This document shows positions 34,352-44,800 of a stretch of 64,000 nucleotides of DNA, piece by piece. The DNA is from Culturomica massiliensis (GTDB lineage Bacteria; Bacteroidota; Bacteroidia; Bacteroidales; Marinifilaceae): contig NZ_LT594621.1 of NCBI RefSeq assembly GCF_900091655.1, positions 3,058,532-3,122,531 on the forward strand. Direction: 5' to 3'. The translations under genes and the position numbers were made by a program. The notes under the pieces are model-generated. The model was not told where the DNA came from. It saw nothing but the letters and a program-made list of their open reading frames with translations, and did not search any database. The number at the start of each line of letters is the position of its first letter. Positions within the stretch are counted from its first letter, which is position 1.

Positions 34352-36004
34352 ATGAAAATAACTTTGACTTTAATTATCTTCTTGGGGCTCTTTATTTCTT
34401 GTAATTTCAATTCTTCTCATTTCCGACAACTGGAAAAATGGGATCTTTTATTGAAAACAGACCCTTTCGCTGTAAAAGACAGTTTAAAAAATCTCGATCC
34501 CGATCTTCTGAATAAAGAAGAAAAGGCCTACTTCTATTTGCTGGAGGCTGCCAGTGGGGATAAAACCGGAACAAGGCTGAAAAACGATTCCACTTTACAG
34601 TTTGCCTATCAATACTATCAAAATCAAGACGATTTTCTAAAACTGGCCCGTATCCAATTTTATCTGGGTGAACACCTATATCTGCAAGGGAAGGATGTAG
34701 AAAAGGCTTACGACTTACTAAAACAAGCCGAGATCAACTACGACAAAAGCAGTAAAGACGATCCGCACATCCTGGGATTAATCTACTATTGGCTGGGGCA
34801 AATTCAAAACAGACAAGGCAATCTTTCAGAAGCCGAAAGCTATTGCAATAATGCCCTCAATTTATATTCCAAACTAAAAGATTCCATATCGGTAACTTAT
34901 GCACACAGGCAACTCGGCATTTTGTATATAAAACAAAAGGAATTCAGAAAAGCAAAAGAACAATTGTCCGAAGCGAGGCGAATAATCCGGAAAATAGACG
35001 ACGGACAAAAAACCAATATCACAGACCTCCATTTAAGTATTTTGAATTATCAAAGTTATCTACATCAAGAGATCAAAGATTATGATACAGCCATAAATTT
35101 CAGCAAACAATGTATATCTATTATGGAAAAACGAGATTTTTCCAAAAAATCGCCCCTTTATTTACTAATTACTAAAATATATCAGTACAAAGAAAATACC
35201 GACAGTTGCAGGCTGTACTGTATGAAAATGCTGAATGCTGCCGAAAAAGAAGGCAATTTATATAATATCGCCAACGGCTACAGCATCCTTTTCCAATTGG
35301 AAGAAACGGAGGGCAATTATAAAACAGCCTGCGAATTAAGAGGAAAATACAACGAGGTAAAAGATAAAATCCATTCCCAAAATAAAAATGCCGATTTAAA
35401 GGAACTGGAAAATAAATACAAACTCGAAAAACAGGAAAAAGAAAATCTGGCAACCAAAAACCGCAGTCTCGGTATTATCATGGTCATCTTTATCATCGCA
35501 TTGGTGGCTTGTATCATTGCCTTGTATTTTATGTGGAACCATCGCAAACTAAAAGTACGGAATACCCGTTTAACCGAAGAGATCAAAAAAACCCAATGGG
35601 GATTTGCCTTATCCAAGGAACTGATCAACGACAATAACGACACCTATACGGAAATCGAACGGGTTCTTTACAGAAATGTCAATATTATTCCGACAAAGGT
35701 GTACGATGAGTTTCAGGACGCTTTCCGCCACCAGAAAAGCAATTACTCTGACCGTCTGTTTGCCGCCCTGATGAACATCGAAAACCGCTTTATTGAAAAG
35801 CTTAAGCTGCAATGTCCGGATATTTCGATCGAGGAAATCCTGCTGGCATCGATGCTCCGCCACCAATGGAACATCAGCGATATCGCACAGATCTTCCGTA
35901 TTTCCTTCGATGCCCTGAAAAAAAGGAAGTACCGGTTAAAACTCAAACTGGTCGGAAACGACAATCCGAAAGTCACACTGGAAGAATATTTGAGTCAGTT
36001 ATAA
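34352..36004 (+). CDS. TPR-transmembrane-HTH regulatory protein
   Basis: 550 residues from the ATG at 34352. The N-terminal export signal ends LGLFISCNF (lipobox-like). TPR helices follow (about 35-330, for example LGLIYYWLGQIQNRQGNLSEAESYCNNALNLY), then a coiled coil (DLKELENKYKLEKQEKENL), a membrane helix (about 372-393, GIIMVIFIIALVACIIALYF) and a cytoplasmic tail with an HTH-like segment ISIEEILLASMLRHQWNISDIAQIFRISFDALKKRKYRLK. This architecture recurs in Bacteroidota as one-piece sensors with periplasmic TPRs. Target genes are unknown; the neighbours are the DUF3244 gene and the divergent RHS locus. Confidence 0.75.
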   Translation: MKITLTLIIFLGLFISCNFNSSHFRQLEKWDLLLKTDPFAVKDSLKNLDPDLLNKEEKAYFYLLEAASGDKTGTRLKNDSTLQFAYQYYQNQDDFLKLARIQFYLGEHLYLQGKDVEKAYDLLKQAEINYDKSSKDDPHILGLIYYWLGQIQNRQGNLSEAESYCNNALNLYSKLKDSISVTYAHRQLGILYIKQKEFRKAKEQLSEARRIIRKIDDGQKTNITDLHLSILNYQSYLHQEIKDYDTAINFSKQCISIMEKRDFSKKSPLYLLITKIYQYKENTDSCRLYCMKMLNAAEKEGNLYNIANGYSILFQLEETEGNYKTACELRGKYNEVKDKIHSQNKNADLKELENKYKLEKQEKENLATKNRSLGIIMVIFIIALVACIIALYFMWNHRKLKVRNTRLTEEIKKTQWGFALSKELINDNNDTYTEIERVLYRNVNIIPTKVYDEFQDAFRHQKSNYSDRLFAALMNIENRFIEKLKLQCPDISIEEILLASMLRHQWNISDIAQIFRISFDALKKRKYRLKLKLVGNDNPKVTLEEYLSQL

Positions 36005-36172
36005 GATACATTTATTATAAAAAAATAGGCTGAAAAAAGGGTGAAAACAGGGATGTCCCCGGCATATTTTAGATTAATACACTTAAAATCAATACGTATA
36101 TCCAATTAAAAAAATGATTTTGTCCCCAGGGATGTCCAAGAAAATGACTTGGAGGCCGGGGAATATTTGCCT

Positions 36173-36180
36173 TACCTTTG
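36173..36180 (+). promoter_or_regulatory. -7 box of the DUF3244 gene
   Basis: TACCTTTG (TAnnTTTG) 33 bp before the ATG at 36214. Confidence 0.5.
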
Positions 36181-36213
36181 TCACAGCTTCAATAACCAAA
36201 ACGAATCGAAGTC

Positions 36214-36600
36214 ATGAAAATAAAATTATTCAGTTTAGTAGCTATATTATTTGGTTTGATTATCTCTCCTGCATTTTCAATAACAGACGAAGAGTTGCTT
36301 TACCAAGGCGTTGATATGGGAGATATCGTATATCCGACCTCAGTACAGCCGACATTAATAAAAGGAGTTTTATCATCGGATAAAAAGACTATAGTAAATA
36401 CGTTCTTTGAAAATATGGGCAGAGTTGTGTTCCAGGTAACGGACATGAATAACCAGGCGCTTATTACCAAAGAAGCGATAGCCTTTACAGGGGGAAGTGC
36501 AACAATTGATATCAGTTCACTTGCTCCGGGCAATTACAAAATTTATTGTTTCATTTCGAGTGAAACAGCTCAAGTAGCACAATTTCAAGTTTTTGAATAA
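36214..36600 (+). CDS. DUF3244 small secreted protein
   Basis: 128 residues. Signal peptide MKIKLFSLVAILFGLIISPAFS. The rest fits the DUF3244 beta-sandwich: VQPTLIKGVLSSDKKTIVNTFFENMGRVVFQVTDMNNQALITKEAIAF, then ATIDISSLAPGNYKIYCF, with the usual S-L-x-x-G-x-Y motif before the last strands. Function unknown in the family. It stands alone under its own promoter, 209 bp after the TPR regulator, which may control it. Confidence 0.75.
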   Translation: MKIKLFSLVAILFGLIISPAFSITDEELLYQGVDMGDIVYPTSVQPTLIKGVLSSDKKTIVNTFFENMGRVVFQVTDMNNQALITKEAIAFTGGSATIDISSLAPGNYKIYCFISSETAQVAQFQVFE

Positions 36601-36636
36601 AGATATCCCAAGTTGATAATAAGTCAATTTTTCGTG

Positions 36637-36671
36637 TTGCCGTGCTCCTTTCCCAAGTCGGGGCATGGCAA
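36637..36671. repeat. 12-bp inverted repeat after the DUF3244 gene
   Basis: TTGCCGTGCTCC / GGGGCATGGCAA with two G-T type pairs and an 11-nt loop. It lacks a T-tract, so it may stabilise the mRNA end or be part of a small RNA. Confidence 0.4.
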
Positions 36672-36752
36672 CCTTCTTAATGTGCGAGAGACTCTTAAAA
36701 ATGGAAAAAAAACAGAGAGGTTCTTTGATCCCAAGTCATTCTGATCTGTTTT

Positions 36753-36821
36753 CTGCACAAACAACCGATTTCATACATTTACCAAGCTTGTTTGAGAAAG
36801 GATTGTTTGTGCAGTTTTTTT
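36753..36821 (+). terminator. long-loop terminator upstream of the tricorn gene
   Basis: Perfect 12-bp arms CTGCACAAACAA (36753-36764) and TTGTTTGTGCAG (36803-36814), followed by TTTTTTTAT. The 38-nt loop is unusually long. Confidence 0.5.
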
Positions 36822-37085
36822 ATACTTTCCTTTCCCGTTTTTTTGATTATGTTCATATTTAAATTGAAAAAAGAACGCTATATTTGACCGGAAGCACAAA
36901 GCCCAATCGGAACAAAATCGGGTTGAAATAAAATTGGTAATAATTAAAATCACCGGGATCAACAAAATCTGCGAAATCCCAAAACCGAAAAATTGTTACA
37001 AAATAAGCGGTACGGAATAAACCTTTATCTCAATAATACATCTAATATTAATTATAACAGCTTTATAATCATAAATACATCGAAT

Positions 37086-40000
37086 ATGAAAAACATTTTA
37101 CTGACACTCGGCCTATTGGCTTCAGTGATTTTTTCTTATGGCGAAGAAGGGAGGCTATTACGTTTCCCGCACATAAACGGAGATAAAATCGTATTCTCGT
37201 ATGCCGGAGATTTGTACACGGTAGATGCTGACGGAGGTACAGCCCGCCGCCTGACATCTCATATCGGCTACGAAATGTTTCCCAGATTTTCTCCCGACGG
37301 AAAATACATTGCTTTTACAGGGCAATACGACGGTAACACCGAGGTTTTTGTCATCCCGGCAGAGGGAGGAGAACCCAGGCGATTAACCTTTACAGCCACT
37401 TTGGGACGCGATGATTTGGGCGACCGTATGGGTCCCAACAATATCGTTATCGGATGGACTCCCGACAGCAAGCAAATCCTTTACCGGTCCCGCTGTTATA
37501 CATTTAACGATTTTACGGGCCAACTGTTTACCGTACCGGTAGAAGGCGGTATGCCGGCAGAAATTCCTTTGAGTGACGGCGGTTTCGCTTCCTATTCTCC
37601 CGACGGGAAAAAACTGGCTTATAACCACGTTTTCCGGGAATTCCGGACCTGGAAAAGATATGAAGGAGGTATGGCCGATGATATTCGTATTTTTGACTTC
37701 GACACAAAAAAATCGGAAAAAATCACCGATAACAAACGGCAGGATATTATTCCGATGTGGTCTGCCGACGGAAAAGAGATCTATTTCATTTCCGACCGCA
37801 ACGACGTCATGAATCTGTTTGCATACAACCTGAGTGATCAGTCAACCCGGCAGCTCACATTTTACAAAGATTACGATATCAAATTCCCGGCTATCGGAAA
37901 AGACCAGATCGTTTACGAGCAGGGTGGTTATATTTATAAATTCGACACCCATAGCAAACAGGCCACAAAAGTAAATGTAAATATCGATAATGACCAGATA
38001 TACTCCCGCCCGGAACTGAAAGATGTCAGTAATCAGATCGCTTCCGCCGATATATCTCCCAATGGAGAAAGACTCCTGATTTCTGCCCGGGGCGATTTAT
38101 TTTCAGTACCGGCACAAAAAGGAGTGACCTATAACCTGACAAATTCTTCCGATGCCAATGATTTTGCCGGAAGCTGGTCGCCCGACGGCCAACAAATTGC
38201 CTATATCTCCGATAAAAGCGGGGAATTCAATATCTGGTTGCGGGATGCTTTCAACGGTAAGGAACGACAACTGACCCAAGATTTAAAGACATATATCTTC
38301 GATTTGAAATGGTCGCCCGACAGTAAAAAAATTGCCTGGAATGAAAAACGTAATACATTGAACATCACCGATGTATCATCGGGGACAACAACCGTTGTCG
38401 AAACTTCTGGGATCGCTCCGATTCATTCCTACAACTGGTCGCCCGACAGCAAATACCTTACTTTTATCCGTCCGGAAAAAGGCATGAACAACATTATCGT
38501 TTACAATACCGAAAACGGAGAAAAGCAAGTAATTACCGACGGTTGGTATCAAACCGGTTCTCCCAATTTCAGTACAGACGGTAAATACCTTGTTTTCAGT
38601 TCCGCCCGTACGTTCAATCCGACCTATAGCCAAACCGAATGGAATCATGTATATACGAATATGAATAAAGTGTATATACTCCCGCTGGCAAAAGACGCCG
38701 ACATCCCATTCGCACCGGAAAACGACCGGGTAAAGCAGGACAAACCCCAACCGGAAAAAAGTACGGCTAAAGAATCGAAAAACAATAAGCCGGTCAAAAA
38801 TGACAACAAAATCGTTTATGATTTTGACAATCTAAGCAACCGGATCATAGAGTTGCCGATTATGGCCGCCAATTACTACGGCATCGAAATGATCGGCAAT
38901 AAGGTGTATTACAACCGTCACGGACAAGGTTATTTCTACGATCTCGACAAACGGCAGGAAACGGCTTTGAATGCCCGTATCGGCTTTGGTCCCGGCTACA
39001 AAAAAGCACTGGCAATGAGCGGCAGACAAATGGAAGTAATCGACATTCCCGTTTCTGCCGTGAATATCAGCAAACCGATATCCCTGAAAGACGTCAAGAA
39101 AAATATTGACTACCATCAGGAATGGATGCAGATATATAATGAAAGCTGGCGGCAAATGCGGGACTTTTTCTATGCAAAAAATATGCACGGAGTGGATTGG
39201 AATGCCGTATATGAAAAATACAAAGTATTGATTCCTTATGTAAACCACCGTACAGACCTTACTTACATCATCGGAGAAATGATCGGGGAATTGAGTGTCG
39301 GACATGCCTATTCCGCCAACGGAGAACATCCGGAACCGACCCGTATTCCGATGGGTTTACTGGGGGCCAAATTCCGGAAAGATGCATCCGGCTATTTCCA
39401 GGTTGCCAGGATCATTCAGGGAGCCAATTGGAACGCAGCCACCCGCTCTCCCCTCACTATGCCTGGAGTAAACGTTAAAGAAGGAGATTATCTGATCTCT
39501 ATCGACGGCCGTTCATTAAAGGAAACCGACAATTTATCCGAATACCTGATTGACAAGGCCGGTAAAACCGTCGAAATAGAAGTCAACACCCGGCCCGAAG
39601 CCAGTGGTGCACGATCGGTACTGGTAACTCCGTTAGCCGACGAATCACAGTTGTACTACTACAATTGGGTCGAAAACAACATCCGTAAGGTGAATGAAGC
39701 CACCAACGGAGAAGTCGGCTATATTCACATTCCGGATATGGGAGTCGCCGGCTTAAATGAATTTGTAAAACACTACTATCCGCAATTGAACAAAAAGGCT
39801 TTGATTATCGACGACCGGGGGAACGGAGGCGGTAACGTATCTCCGATGATTACCGAACGTCTGCTACGTACTCCTACTTTTTATACCATGCATACCAATC
39901 AGACGGAAGGTTCTGTCAATCCGGTAGGTACATTTATCGGACCGAAAGTATTATTGGTAAACGGTTATTCAGCCTCCGACGGAGATTTGTTCCCTTACCG

Positions 40001-40328
40001 TTTTAAATACAACAATCTGGGTACTGTTATCGGACACCGTACCTGGGGCGGTGTTGTCGGTTATAGCGGTACGGTTCCCGTTGTCGACGGCGGCTCTATC
40101 GTAACGCCTTCCTACGCCCCATTCGCCGCAGACGGCAGCGGTTTTATCATCGAAGGCTCCGGAGTCAGCCCGGATATGGAAATCAATAACGACCCGTACA
40201 AAGAATATATGGGTGAAGACGAACAATTGAACAAGGCCATTGAGGTCATTCTGGAAAAATTGAAAACTGAATCACCGAAAGAACCGGCTATCCCTGCATT
40301 CCCGGACAAATCCGGAAACAAAAAATAG
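37086..40328 (+). CDS. tricorn-like protease (PD40 propellers, PDZ, S41 serine protease)
   Basis: 1080 residues. The start at 37086 gives signal peptide MKNILLTLGLLASVIFSYG; the frame is open 31 codons upstream. The N-terminal half is a double beta-propeller of PD40 units (repeats like PRFSPDGKYIAFTGQYDGNTEVFVIPAEGGEPRRLTF, WSPDGQQIAYISDKSGEFNIWL). Then come the C1 domain with ELSVGHAY (catalytic His), a PDZ domain (GVNVKEGDYLISIDGRSL), and the S41 core with RGNGGGN (oxyanion), NGYSASDGD (nucleophile Ser) and IIEGSGVSPD (Glu). All tricorn catalytic residues are visible. Probably a periplasmic peptidase degrading oligopeptides. Confidence 0.93.
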   Translation: MKNILLTLGLLASVIFSYGEEGRLLRFPHINGDKIVFSYAGDLYTVDADGGTARRLTSHIGYEMFPRFSPDGKYIAFTGQYDGNTEVFVIPAEGGEPRRLTFTATLGRDDLGDRMGPNNIVIGWTPDSKQILYRSRCYTFNDFTGQLFTVPVEGGMPAEIPLSDGGFASYSPDGKKLAYNHVFREFRTWKRYEGGMADDIRIFDFDTKKSEKITDNKRQDIIPMWSADGKEIYFISDRNDVMNLFAYNLSDQSTRQLTFYKDYDIKFPAIGKDQIVYEQGGYIYKFDTHSKQATKVNVNIDNDQIYSRPELKDVSNQIASADISPNGERLLISARGDLFSVPAQKGVTYNLTNSSDANDFAGSWSPDGQQIAYISDKSGEFNIWLRDAFNGKERQLTQDLKTYIFDLKWSPDSKKIAWNEKRNTLNITDVSSGTTTVVETSGIAPIHSYNWSPDSKYLTFIRPEKGMNNIIVYNTENGEKQVITDGWYQTGSPNFSTDGKYLVFSSARTFNPTYSQTEWNHVYTNMNKVYILPLAKDADIPFAPENDRVKQDKPQPEKSTAKESKNNKPVKNDNKIVYDFDNLSNRIIELPIMAANYYGIEMIGNKVYYNRHGQGYFYDLDKRQETALNARIGFGPGYKKALAMSGRQMEVIDIPVSAVNISKPISLKDVKKNIDYHQEWMQIYNESWRQMRDFFYAKNMHGVDWNAVYEKYKVLIPYVNHRTDLTYIIGEMIGELSVGHAYSANGEHPEPTRIPMGLLGAKFRKDASGYFQVARIIQGANWNAATRSPLTMPGVNVKEGDYLISIDGRSLKETDNLSEYLIDKAGKTVEIEVNTRPEASGARSVLVTPLADESQLYYYNWVENNIRKVNEATNGEVGYIHIPDMGVAGLNEFVKHYYPQLNKKALIIDDRGNGGGNVSPMITERLLRTPTFYTMHTNQTEGSVNPVGTFIGPKVLLVNGYSASDGDLFPYRFKYNNLGTVIGHRTWGGVVGYSGTVPVVDGGSIVTPSYAPFAADGSGFIIEGSGVSPDMEINNDPYKEYMGEDEQLNKAIEVILEKLKTESPKEPAIPAFPDKSGNKK

Positions 40329-40349
40329 AAACCGGAAAGCGAATTAAAT

Positions 40350-40381
40350 ACGAATGTCCGGGGCTCTCCCCGGACATTCGT
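40350..40381. terminator. bidirectional terminator between tricorn and TolC genes
   Basis: Perfect 14-bp stem (40350-40363 with 40368-40381) and CTCT loop between two convergent genes, the TolC stop lying at its right edge. Confidence 0.88.
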
Positions 40382-41800
40382 TTATTCCAGACCTCCGACG
40401 GCTTTCAGGTATTCCGATACACTAAGTTGCAGCATTGCTTTGGCATCCACCCACTGACTCCAGGCTTCTTGCCACTGTGCCTGTGCTTCGAGCAAATTCG
40501 AAAGACTTTCCATACCGACATCATATTGCGCCTTCGATATGCGCAAATTTTCTTCTGCCTGTTTCAAGGCATTCCGGCACATCTCAATACGGGTACGGGC
40601 ATCCTGAATATTAAACCGGGTAGAGGCAACCTCCAATTCCATCAGTTGAGCAGATTTTTCCAGATTCAACTGGCTCATCTCGCGCTCTACCTCAGCAACC
40701 TTTATTTTATTCCTTCCTTCTCCCCAATAAAACAGAGGGATCCGGACAGAAGCCATGGCATTCAGCGAAGCACTGGCATCTGTTTCACCGTTCAATTCAA
40801 GTCCACCGCCATAACCATAGCCTACAGAAACACCAATTTGCGGTAAAAATTCCGAACGGGCAAGATTTATTTCTTTCTGTTTCAACCCGATTTCTTCTTT
40901 CAGTAATTTATAATCGGGGCGTTGTTCCACATTCCCACCGGCATCGGGTAAACCGGTCGAAGTCGCTTCCGGCAGGGTATCGCTCAAATGTAATCGGGTA
41001 TTTAGGTCCAAACCGATCAAGCGGCAAAGATCCATTTGTGAAAGTATCAACCCGTTTGTCGCTTTTTGCAACATCAACTGAGCTTCATTGTATTTCACTT
41101 CCACCTTCAATACGTCGTTGTTGCTGACCATGCCGACTTCCTGTGAATTACGAAGATCCTGCAACAAAGCCTTTACCACTTCCCGGTAAGCTTTAGCTGC
41201 CCCCACTTGTTCCTGTACCCTTAGCATCTGCCAATACGCCCGGTCGACCTGTAATAATATCTCCGAACGATTGAACCGTACATTCTCTTCCGCCATCACC
41301 TCTCCCGTCCGTGCCATCTGATGGGCAGCCCGGACCTTACCGCCCATATAAACCGGTTGTTCCAATTGTACGCCGGCCAGGTAAACACCCCGCATTCCGA
41401 TTTTAATACCTATATCGGGCAAAAAAGCATACTCCTTAAAAACCGGCTTCCCGTCCGCACCGATCACCGGACGACCGGTTGCCGGATCAAGCATCACATT
41501 CGGCTGTAACTGTCCCTGTCCATCAGGAACATAAGTCGGCAGATAACCGCCTTTCAGCTTGTACGAATATTTTTCCTGATTGTAAAAACCAATACCGGTC
41601 GCCGATAATCTCGGGAAAAAACCGGCCCGTACAGATTTCAGCGTATACACAGCCTTTTCTTTCTCCTTGCCGGCTATTGCCATCTGTTTGCTGTTTTCGA
41701 GTGCCATTTCCCGGCATTGCTGACGATCCAGCCTGACCTGCGCCCAAAGACCGGCATTGTCTGTAAAAAACAACAAAGCTATAATTACAAAATACTTCAT
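40382..41800 (-). CDS. TolC-family outer-membrane channel of RND operon 1
   Basis: 472 residues. Signal peptide MKYFVIIALLFFTDNAGLWAQ. OEP repeats include LDRQQCREMALENSKQMAIA near the start and NALKQAEENLRISKAQYDVGMESLSNLLEAQAQWQEAWSQW near the end. Third gene of the adaptor-pump-channel set, 95 bp downstream of the RND pump. It is closely similar to the TolC of RND operon 2 (48554-49966), including GGYLPTYVPD and PVYMGGKIR-type segments, so the two operons arose by duplication. Confidence 0.93.
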   Translation of the reverse strand: MKYFVIIALLFFTDNAGLWAQVRLDRQQCREMALENSKQMAIAGKEKEKAVYTLKSVRAGFFPRLSATGIGFYNQEKYSYKLKGGYLPTYVPDGQGQLQPNVMLDPATGRPVIGADGKPVFKEYAFLPDIGIKIGMRGVYLAGVQLEQPVYMGGKVRAAHQMARTGEVMAEENVRFNRSEILLQVDRAYWQMLRVQEQVGAAKAYREVVKALLQDLRNSQEVGMVSNNDVLKVEVKYNEAQLMLQKATNGLILSQMDLCRLIGLDLNTRLHLSDTLPEATSTGLPDAGGNVEQRPDYKLLKEEIGLKQKEINLARSEFLPQIGVSVGYGYGGGLELNGETDASASLNAMASVRIPLFYWGEGRNKIKVAEVEREMSQLNLEKSAQLMELEVASTRFNIQDARTRIEMCRNALKQAEENLRISKAQYDVGMESLSNLLEAQAQWQEAWSQWVDAKAMLQLSVSEYLKAVGGLE

Positions 41801-41895
41801 TTTATTAAAACTATTAGTCCCTGACTTATTTCCTATTCCTTAATCAATCCGGATTCAAAACACCGGACGGCTACAGGCATTATTTAACGCAATAA

Positions 41896-44800
41896 CTAAT
41901 TTGACTCTGCCGCTTTTTTCTCCTGTATTTTATAACGTATCCGATAAAAAAGAGCGTACAACACGGGCAGTATAACCAAAGTAATAATCGTGCCCACAAA
42001 TAATCCGCCCATAATCGTAACCGCCAATGCTCCGAACATATCGTCATTAACCAGAGGGATCATTCCGAGAATTGTCGTCATCGCCGCCAGCAGCACAGGC
42101 CTCAAACGTGAAGAAGAGGCATCGAGCAAAGCCAGAAACGGCTCTTTGCCGCTCTGTATCTGTATATTTACTTCATCAACGAGGACAACCCCGTTTTTGA
42201 TCATCATACCGACCAAACCCAATGCGCCCACAATTGCGACAAAACCGAAATCTTTTCCCGCCAACAGCATCCCGGCTACAATTCCGATGATAGCCAAAGG
42301 CAAACAGAGCAATATCATCAAAGGCTTACGGAAATCCGCAAACAACGCGACCAGGATGGCAATTACCAACACGATAGCTACAGGAACGTTCTTAAAAAGA
42401 TATTGCTTCGACTGGGTGCTGGCCAGGTATTCTCCAAGCCATTCGGTCGTATAACCGGGTGGAATCTGAAGTGAATCCATACGTGCCAGTAAACTGTTAC
42501 GTGTTTCGTCCGCCGTAAATCCGGGAGCGTTATTACATTGTACGGAGATCGAACGCTGCCCGTTATACCTGCGTACCAAAGGGACTTCCCAGTTCATATC
42601 CACACCGTTAATAGCCTGGTTCAAAGGCCGGGAGCCTATCATTCCCCGCAGGATGTCATTTTCAGACACCATTCCCGTCATCAGCTCCCGGACCATTTGC
42701 ATACTCAACCCGTTTACCGAAGGGGCCAAACTCCATACCGGAACGTTATTAATCTGTTCCGGACGTTCTCCCTTACGGTTTACACTTTTGATATAAATCG
42801 GTAAATCATGATCTCCTTCATAATAGGAACCTATCGGTAAACCCTCCGTTGCCGCCAATAAAGCCAGACTGACGTCCTCACGCGATAAACCGGAAATACG
42901 GGCGATTTGTTGATGGTACTTTACATCCAGAACAGGGGTCATCGGCCCCCAGTCATTCGTCACCAAAACAGCCGTCGAATCCTGACGCATGATATTCTCT
43001 GCCTGTCTGCACAAATCTTTCAGCACAGCCGGATCGGGACCGGAGATCATAAATTGCACCGGAAAATTCATATACATCAGGTTATATTGTTTCATCCGGA
43101 CATATCCCTGGGGATAATGTTCCGAAAGATATTGCTGCAACTCATTCAAATTCGTTTTCAAGGTAGCCGGAGAGGTAAAATCCACGATCAGCTCTCCATA
43201 GCTTAAAGCAGGTTCTGCCACTGTCCTGACCAAATTATAACGGGAAGGTGTTCCTCCCAGACTGGTCGTTACGGCTGTTATTTCAGGCCGGCTCATCAGG
43301 TAATGTTCCATAGATGCCAAATCCTGACGGACAGTTTCCGGATTTGTCCCGTAAGGCATTTGATATTCAATATACAACTGATTGTAACTCAAATCCGGGA
43401 AAAACCCCTGACGGATAAACCGAAATCCCCACATACTGATGGCCAGCAAGATGACGACAACCGCAACTATCATCCAGCGATAGTGTACGGAGAACTGCAA
43501 TATTCTCCGGTAGAACCGGTATACCGGCCGCTCATACATCACTGCCTCGCTGACCGGTTTGCCTTTCGGCTTTAAGATACGGCCAGCCTGTATCGGTACA
43601 TAAGCCAATGCCAGTATCCAGCTCAGCCAAAGAGAAACCGCCAATACGATAAAGAGGTCACGAACATACTCTCCCGTCGTATCCGGAGACAAATAGATCG
43701 GTAAGAACGTTAAAATTCCGATTGTAGTAGCCCCCAGCAAAGGCCAGGCTGTTTTTTTCGTAATATTGACCAATGCAGCCGGTTTTTGCACTCCCCGCTG
43801 CAAATCGACCATTATTCCGTCGACAATCACGATCGCATTGTCTACCAGCATCCCCATCGCTATAATAAACGAAGCCAGGGATACCCGTTGCAACGTACCG
43901 TGCATCATATGTAAAACGACCAAAGAACCTAAAACCACAATTACCAGGCCAACCCCAATGATATATCCGCTGCGCAATCCCATCGACAACATGACGACCA
44001 GAATCACAATCAGAACCGATTCGATCAGGTTGACCATAAAAACATTGATTGCTTCTTTTACCCGGGTGGGCTGAAAAAACACTTTTTTAAAGTCAATCCC
44101 CGCCGGGATAATTTCCTGTTTCAGTTCATCCAGCTTTTTATCGACGACTTTTCCCAAATCTATAATATTTCCGCCTTCCTGCATCGCAATAGAAATAGCT
44201 ATAGCCGGAATCGTATCATACCACAAGCCTTCCCGGGCAGGCTCGACATAACCTTTACTAATTTCGGCCACATCGCCCAGTTTCAACTCATCTTCCTCAT
44301 GCCCCCGGATCAACAGATTCCGGATGTCTTCTATCTCTTTAAAATTCCCGTTTACCCCGACCCGGATACGTTTTTCCCCGCTGTTATAATAGCCTGAATA
44401 CACCGTTTTATTCTGACTGTTCAATGTCAGGATTATTTCTGCAGGGTGTACCCCCAGATTCGCCATTTTATCTTCCAGTATGCGAACGTCGATACAAGGT
44501 TCTCTTTCCCCATAAATGTCGACACTACTCACCCCGTCAATATCCAATACGGTACGTCTTACCAACTGAGCATAATCCATCATTTCCTGGTAACCGAAAC
44601 CATCCGATACCATAGCATAAAACATACCGTACACATCGCCGAAATCATCCATAACGACAGAAGTCTGCGCCCCTTCCGGCAACTGTGCCTGTACATTTAC
44701 CACTTTCCGGCGTAAAATATCCCAATTTTGTTGTAATTCAGCCAAAGGTACCGTACTGCTCAATTCCACCAATATCTCGGAAACATCATCCATCGAACGC

